This document shows positions 8,701-10,898 of a stretch of DNA of 10,898 bases, one piece after another (position 1 is the first letter of the stretch; each line of letters starts with the position of its first letter). Source of the stretch: CAYMRB01 sp964392615 (GTDB taxonomy: Bacteria > Planctomycetota > UBA8108); assembly GCA_964392615.1 (NCBI GenBank), contig CAYMRB010000351.1, positions 1 to 10,898 on the forward strand, given 5' to 3'. The notes below the pieces were generated by a model. The model saw nothing but the letters and a program-made list of their open reading frames with translations. It ran no database searches and was not told where the DNA came from. The position numbers and the translations under genes were made by a program.

Positions 8701-9655
8701 CGTAGAAGAACGCGACCTCGACGCGTCGCGTCAGCACGAAGCGGAGCCGCTGCAGGAAGCGTCGCAGTCGATCCCGTGGCAGCACGATCGCGCCGAAGTT
8801 GCCGAGCCCCGCCGTCATCCGGTGCTCGGGGCCGAGCAGGATGTAGATGAGGCACGGCACGAGCAGGTAGAGCCACAGCAGGTACGGGAAGATCTGATAC
8901 GGGATCGAGACGAAGAAGAGCCAAGCATCGGAGCGGTACGTGATCTCGATCGGCATGCCGAAGAAGGTCTGGGCGAACAGCCCCTCGAGCTCGACGGAGC
9001 GGATGAGCCAGCGCAGCGGCGATGCCTCGGCGAAGACGTGCGGAAAGAACTCCGCCATCTCGGGCTCCGGAATCAGGCTGAGGAATGCCGCCAGGCCGAA
9101 CACCCCGGGCACGACCAACGCGGTCAACCACTCGCGTTCGAGCACGGACAGCGCCAGCGTGAACGCGATGACGAGGTTCGCGTAGACGAAGAACGTCGCG
9201 TAGGTGGCGAGAATCGTCCCGATCGAGAGCCCTCCGAAACCGTACGCAACGACCTCGAACGGTACGCTCACCAGCAACAGGAACGCGGTGAACCACAGGC
9301 CGAGCCCCCAATTGCCGAGGTGGAAGCGCAGCGGCGACACGCCGGTGACGACCAATTGGTCGAAGGTCCGATTAAACCGCGGTCCCTCGAGATAGCCCGA
9401 CACGCGCAGGGGGAGGAGGACGATGAGGAGCCCGAAGAGCACGATGAAGTGGAACACGTGCAGCACGGGCCCGGCCGCGGCATCGCCGAGCAGGTAGCCC
9501 TCCTGGCTGAACATCGCGAACATCGAGATGTCGGTGATGATCAGGCTCACGTTGACGAACGTGAACACCAGGGCGAGCTTGAGACCGCCGAGGCTCGTCG
9601 CGAGCTGCCGTGCGACGTGGGGGTTTTCGAGGAAGCGGCTCCAGAGTGCGGTCAC
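5690..9655 (-). CDS. ABC-2-like permease fused to extracytoplasmic auxiliary domains
   Basis: A 1321-aa membrane subunit of an ABC transporter. The start is a GTG at 9653-9655 that overlaps the ATPase stop codon (GTGA), implying translational coupling. Residues 1-583 are permease-like, with about twelve hydrophobic helices (near 25-50, 65-85, 115-140, 145-170, 178-195, 248-274, 333-353, 372-392, 412-432, 472-495, 503-525, 557-583). The N-terminal ENPHVARQL resembles the NP...RE element of many ABC-2 permeases. A basic loop (RGKPRKPRRR, 586-595) then precedes a signal-peptide-like helix ending ALAAQ (597-617). Residues 618-965 should be outside the cytoplasm. They include VGAVIVYAPEIDQWTEA (807-823) and DALFDYLRLGGCVIFGG (827-843), which resemble the Rossmann-like/GATase-like auxiliary domain of GldG-type proteins, but no catalytic Cys-His set is evident. 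Two more helices (966-987 and 998-1017) flank a basic RARGKRGR loop, and an unrecognised 300-residue C-terminal domain follows. The basic loops fit a positive-inside topology with both large domains outside. The substrate is unknown. The gene may be a fusion of two ancestral genes. Confidence 0.78.
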   Translation of the reverse strand: MTALWSRFLENPHVARQLATSLGGLKLALVFTFVNVSLIITDISMFAMFSQEGYLLGDAAAGPVLHVFHFIVLFGLLIVLLPLRVSGYLEGPRFNRTFDQLVVTGVSPLRFHLGNWGLGLWFTAFLLLVSVPFEVVAYGFGGLSIGTILATYATFFVYANLVIAFTLALSVLEREWLTALVVPGVFGLAAFLSLIPEPEMAEFFPHVFAEASPLRWLIRSVELEGLFAQTFFGMPIEITYRSDAWLFFVSIPYQIFPYLLWLYLLVPCLIYILLGPEHRMTAGLGNFGAIVLPRDRLRRFLQRLRFVLTRRVEVAFFYENRPRWCARWDFALRFLADAMLLVLFWGTMVGTVYQGTPRYDGWGRFELFNDYLFHLMFWFSVMALFGWIVARMDNRNRVGWSYRVGPLKLPRTLLRGACLLVLILLLAGASLTVVEGTVAELRASLGAGGPANPSRRGEVSLTGLEAYRFDAWIIVASTLACLVNLFLLGQVVAWWLRNGFLVRFVTATIAGTLICASTVALILVGEGVAPDALSAIGHTVPPTLFIDDNDMPWSTVERFVCLLGVHGVFAAVCVGLIALSHFIAGRGKPRKPRRRAPVAVTAAAALLAILAPCALAAQPIEAGPPGDASLDAESMPEATLPLEIQEVTRCFGGTLFNGGADFFTIVVRNRSAEDITGTFHVDTAVFDDPIETSPVPFTVERGTTKVLRWRRKVDARELFLSGPCRLIFSSEGRLSATVVDPPEQAGWPHSGWGWGSSQTDVIPRTAVIVSPSGEAATSWKKHTDSAEVGIAACRPLDLPESVNDYLGVGAVIVYAPEIDQWTEAQRDALFDYLRLGGCVIFGGPIDTANLAGTGPWQRVLGDGAPRQAFHRGKEFILHELPSGRTVEIELPNGSSLPIFSLASYGPGRFGHTSVDFRMPRLPRDVVISRAFWDDVTDLLPQGQFPFTVSVDAHQWRSSHLQENTSLVSTVGYLALYALVLALGLVIVRARGKRGRPWLFACVATGLFAVGVPPVTALLRLRASFGELREIVYEGPLGNRAVLYTHLNVRSSGRQSHVVSAQGVDPQPLALARGVTRWRHHGRLQMDAFTIPTALETATDAALPSGSSPDAEETTRFDLRMSPWASRQCCVVSDAVAREPRPRAAVWNAKRRRLKLSLDGMRIPPNAADAVVLGMRLPGLQQNSNRERAAATRVRLTGNDIEVKLNSNSGRDIWTGVYDSLWRTTSRVRLREAGHAEISASPMGGPRVLLVFEEPVDETSERMVSDDLLFEREIPASRLRWIERERRDSGGISPKIVQRDERHFRILRYRMTIRELDVTIVE

Positions 9656-10596
9656 GAGATCTCTCCCGTCGTTCGGTGCAGGAAGAGGGTCTCGAGGCTG
9701 ACGCGCTCGAGTCGGAACGCGGTGACCTCGATCTCCGCGCGGATCAGCGCTTCGAGGATGCGGTTGCCGCGACGGTCGTCAAGCTCGAGGTCGAGCTTCT
9801 TGGACGACGAGTTCGTCACGTCGACGCCGTCGAGCGCCTCGAGAATCTGCAGCGCGCTGTCGCGGTCCGGCTCGTTGACCTCGACGATGCAGTGGATCTT
9901 CCTGCCCGTCTTCTCGGACTCGGCCACCGACTCGGCCGCGAGGGTCTCGAGGTTGCCGCTCCACACGAGCCGCCCCTTCTCGATCATGCCGACCTCGTCG
10001 CAGATCTCCTCGAGGTCCGCGAGGATGTGGCTCGAGATCACGATGGTCTTGCCCATCGCGGCGAGTTCGCCGAGCAGCGAGCGGATCTCGATGCGCGCCC
10101 GCGGGTCGAGGCCGCTAGCCGGTTCGTCGAGGTAGAGGATCTTCGGGTCGTGAAGCAGTGTCTTGGCGAGCGCCAAGCGTTGCCGCACGCCGGTCGACAG
10201 CCCCGACGTGACGTCGTCCCGCAGCTTCGTGAGGTCGGTCAGCTCGAGGACATCGTCGACGCGCTGCCGGAGCTCGGAGCCGTCCAGGTCGTACATGCGG
10301 CCGAAGAACTCGAGATACTCGACGCAGGACAGACCGCGGAACATGCCGAACTGGTCGGGCATGTATCCGAAGAGCCTGCGGACCTCGCGCACATCGCCGA
10401 CGACGTCGTGCCCGTCGACCTCGATCGAGCCGCTGTCGGGCTTGACCAATGTCGCGAGCATCTTCAAGGTCGTCGTCTTGCCGGCGCCGTTCGGGCCGAT
10501 GAGGCCGAACACGGTACCGCTTTCTATGGCGAGGTGGACGTCGTCGACCGCGACCTTGTCGTCGTAGTGCTTCGTCACCCCTTGGAGGCTGATCAT
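9652..10596 (-). CDS. ABC transporter ATP-binding protein, GldA-like
   Basis: A 314-aa cytoplasmic ATPase that would drive the permease encoded immediately downstream. The motifs are complete: Walker A GPNGAGKT (34-41), Q-loop in GYMPDQFG (Gln 82), signature LSTGVRQR (133-140, a common variant of LSGGQ), Walker B ILYLDEP (153-159, catalytic Glu 158), D-loop SGLDP (161-165) and switch His 190 in ISSHILADLEE. The fold is that of the ABC-2 export/drug-efflux/GldA group. Residues about 230-314 form the C-terminal extension usual in this group, ending in the typical LERVSLETLFLHRTTG. The ATG at 10594-10596 fits the family N-terminus (MISLQGVTKHY). The nearest purine-rich ribosome site, GAGGAG (complement of 10610-10615), is 13 bases upstream, slightly farther than ideal. 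The stop overlaps the permease GTG by 4 bp, so the two form an operon. The substrate cannot be deduced. Confidence 0.95.
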   Translation of the reverse strand: MISLQGVTKHYDDKVAVDDVHLAIESGTVFGLIGPNGAGKTTTLKMLATLVKPDSGSIEVDGHDVVGDVREVRRLFGYMPDQFGMFRGLSCVEYLEFFGRMYDLDGSELRQRVDDVLELTDLTKLRDDVTSGLSTGVRQRLALAKTLLHDPKILYLDEPASGLDPRARIEIRSLLGELAAMGKTIVISSHILADLEEICDEVGMIEKGRLVWSGNLETLAAESVAESEKTGRKIHCIVEVNEPDRDSALQILEALDGVDVTNSSSKKLDLELDDRRGNRILEALIRAEIEVTAFRLERVSLETLFLHRTTGEIS

Positions 10597-10712
10597 ACGT
10601 CGCGGAGCGCTCCTCTCGAGACCTGCACCGATTCCTTATCGTCGCGAGCGGGTCGCGCCGATTTCGTAGAGACCAAGGGTAACAGCAAGAGGGCGAAAGG
10701 CCCTGTGCGAAT

Positions 10713-10730
10713 CGCGCCACGGCTGGCGCG
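10713..10730. other. Small hairpin upstream of the ABC operon
   Basis: CGCGCCA (10713-10719) and TGGCGCG (10724-10730) form a perfect 7-bp stem with a 4-base loop, about 115 bases before the ATPase start. A second small stem, AGGGC/GCCCT (10690-10704), lies beside it. They sit in the non-coding leader (10597-10763), where I see no gene and no convincing promoter match. They could be RNA structure in the leader, a remnant of the adjacent repeat, or chance in GC-rich DNA. Confidence 0.3.
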
Positions 10731-10763
10731 GAGCGTGACAGCACTCGATCCACCACAGAGCCC

Positions 10764-10897
10764 CTCTTCTTTGCGAGCTTTGCGCCTTTGCGTGATCTCC
10801 TTCTTCGACGCGTCTCCGTGCGGACGCATGCTTCTCGCCCGCTCGACATCCTCTCGGAAGGATTGGCACGCAAAGGCGCAAAGCTCGCAAAGAAGAG
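10764..10897. repeat. Long inverted repeat, MITE/REP-like element
   Basis: The 31 bases at 10764-10794 are the exact reverse complement of 10867-10897, with a 72-base centre. A further 6-bp match inside the arms (TCCTTC 10798-10803 against GAAGGA 10857-10862) extends the stem after a small bulge. The arms are rich in the near-repeated unit GCAAAG/CTTTGCG (CTTTGCGAGCTTTGCGCCTTTGCG runs in the left arm). Arms of this kind, spelling AKAQRRK-like peptides when translated, are in my recollection a dispersed palindromic element in many environmental bacterial genomes. The right arm ends one base before the window edge, so the full element may extend further. It lies upstream of the ABC operon and carries no transposase, so it would be non-autonomous if mobile. 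Confidence 0.85.
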
Positions 10898-10898
10898 A

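Noticed and set aside
6521..10135. Long plus-strand frames (6521-8296 and 8534-10135) opposite the transporter genes
   Set aside because: They are charged, low-complexity translations without domains. The minus strand encodes the ATPase and permease motifs, and the start/stop overlap supports that reading.
10593..10890. Small minus-strand frames in the right intergenic region with AKAQSSQRR- or TQRRKARKEE-like peptides
   Set aside because: These peptides are translations of the inverted-repeat arms and are typical false genes produced by such repeats.

Overview
The window is GC-rich, roughly two thirds G+C by eye, with strong G/C preference at third codon positions. It holds four protein genes, two palindromic repeat elements near its ends, and no RNA gene, CRISPR array, transposase or phage gene that I can see. 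The gene types point to an environmental bacterium with an outer membrane, perhaps of the Planctomycetota/Verrucomicrobiota/Acidobacteriota kind. They are a secreted family 92 alpha-mannosidase with an extra N-terminal beta domain, a TMTC-like multi-membrane TPR protein, and a Gld-like ABC exporter. This taxonomic guess is inference; no marker gene is present.

Layout. Bases 1-265 carry no gene I can support, but hold a near-perfect 29-bp-arm hairpin (127-198) built from tandem 8-mers. A minus-strand gene (266-3448) encodes a secreted GH92 glycosidase. A 233-bp gap (3449-3681) separates it from a divergent plus-strand gene (3682-5706) for a GT-C-fold, TMTC-like membrane protein with C-terminal TPR repeats. 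That gene meets the next one tail to tail, with a 17-bp overlap of the coding ends. A very large minus-strand gene (5690-9655) follows. It encodes an ABC-2-like permease fused to extracytoplasmic domains. It is preceded in its operon by its ABC ATPase (9652-10596), with a 4-bp stop/start overlap. The last 302 bases are non-coding and end in a 31-bp perfect inverted repeat (10764-10794 / 10867-10897).

How the genes may work together. The ATPase and the permease/auxiliary fusion form one obvious unit, an ABC transporter resembling the GldA-GldF-GldG arrangement but with permease and auxiliary parts on one chain. The GH92 and TMTC-like genes are divergent and share one intergenic region. TMTC proteins of animals are protein O-mannosyltransferases and GH92 enzymes remove alpha-linked mannose. 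A mannose attachment/trimming pair is therefore a reasonable but untested hypothesis. Nothing in the sequence ties the ABC unit functionally to the other two genes.
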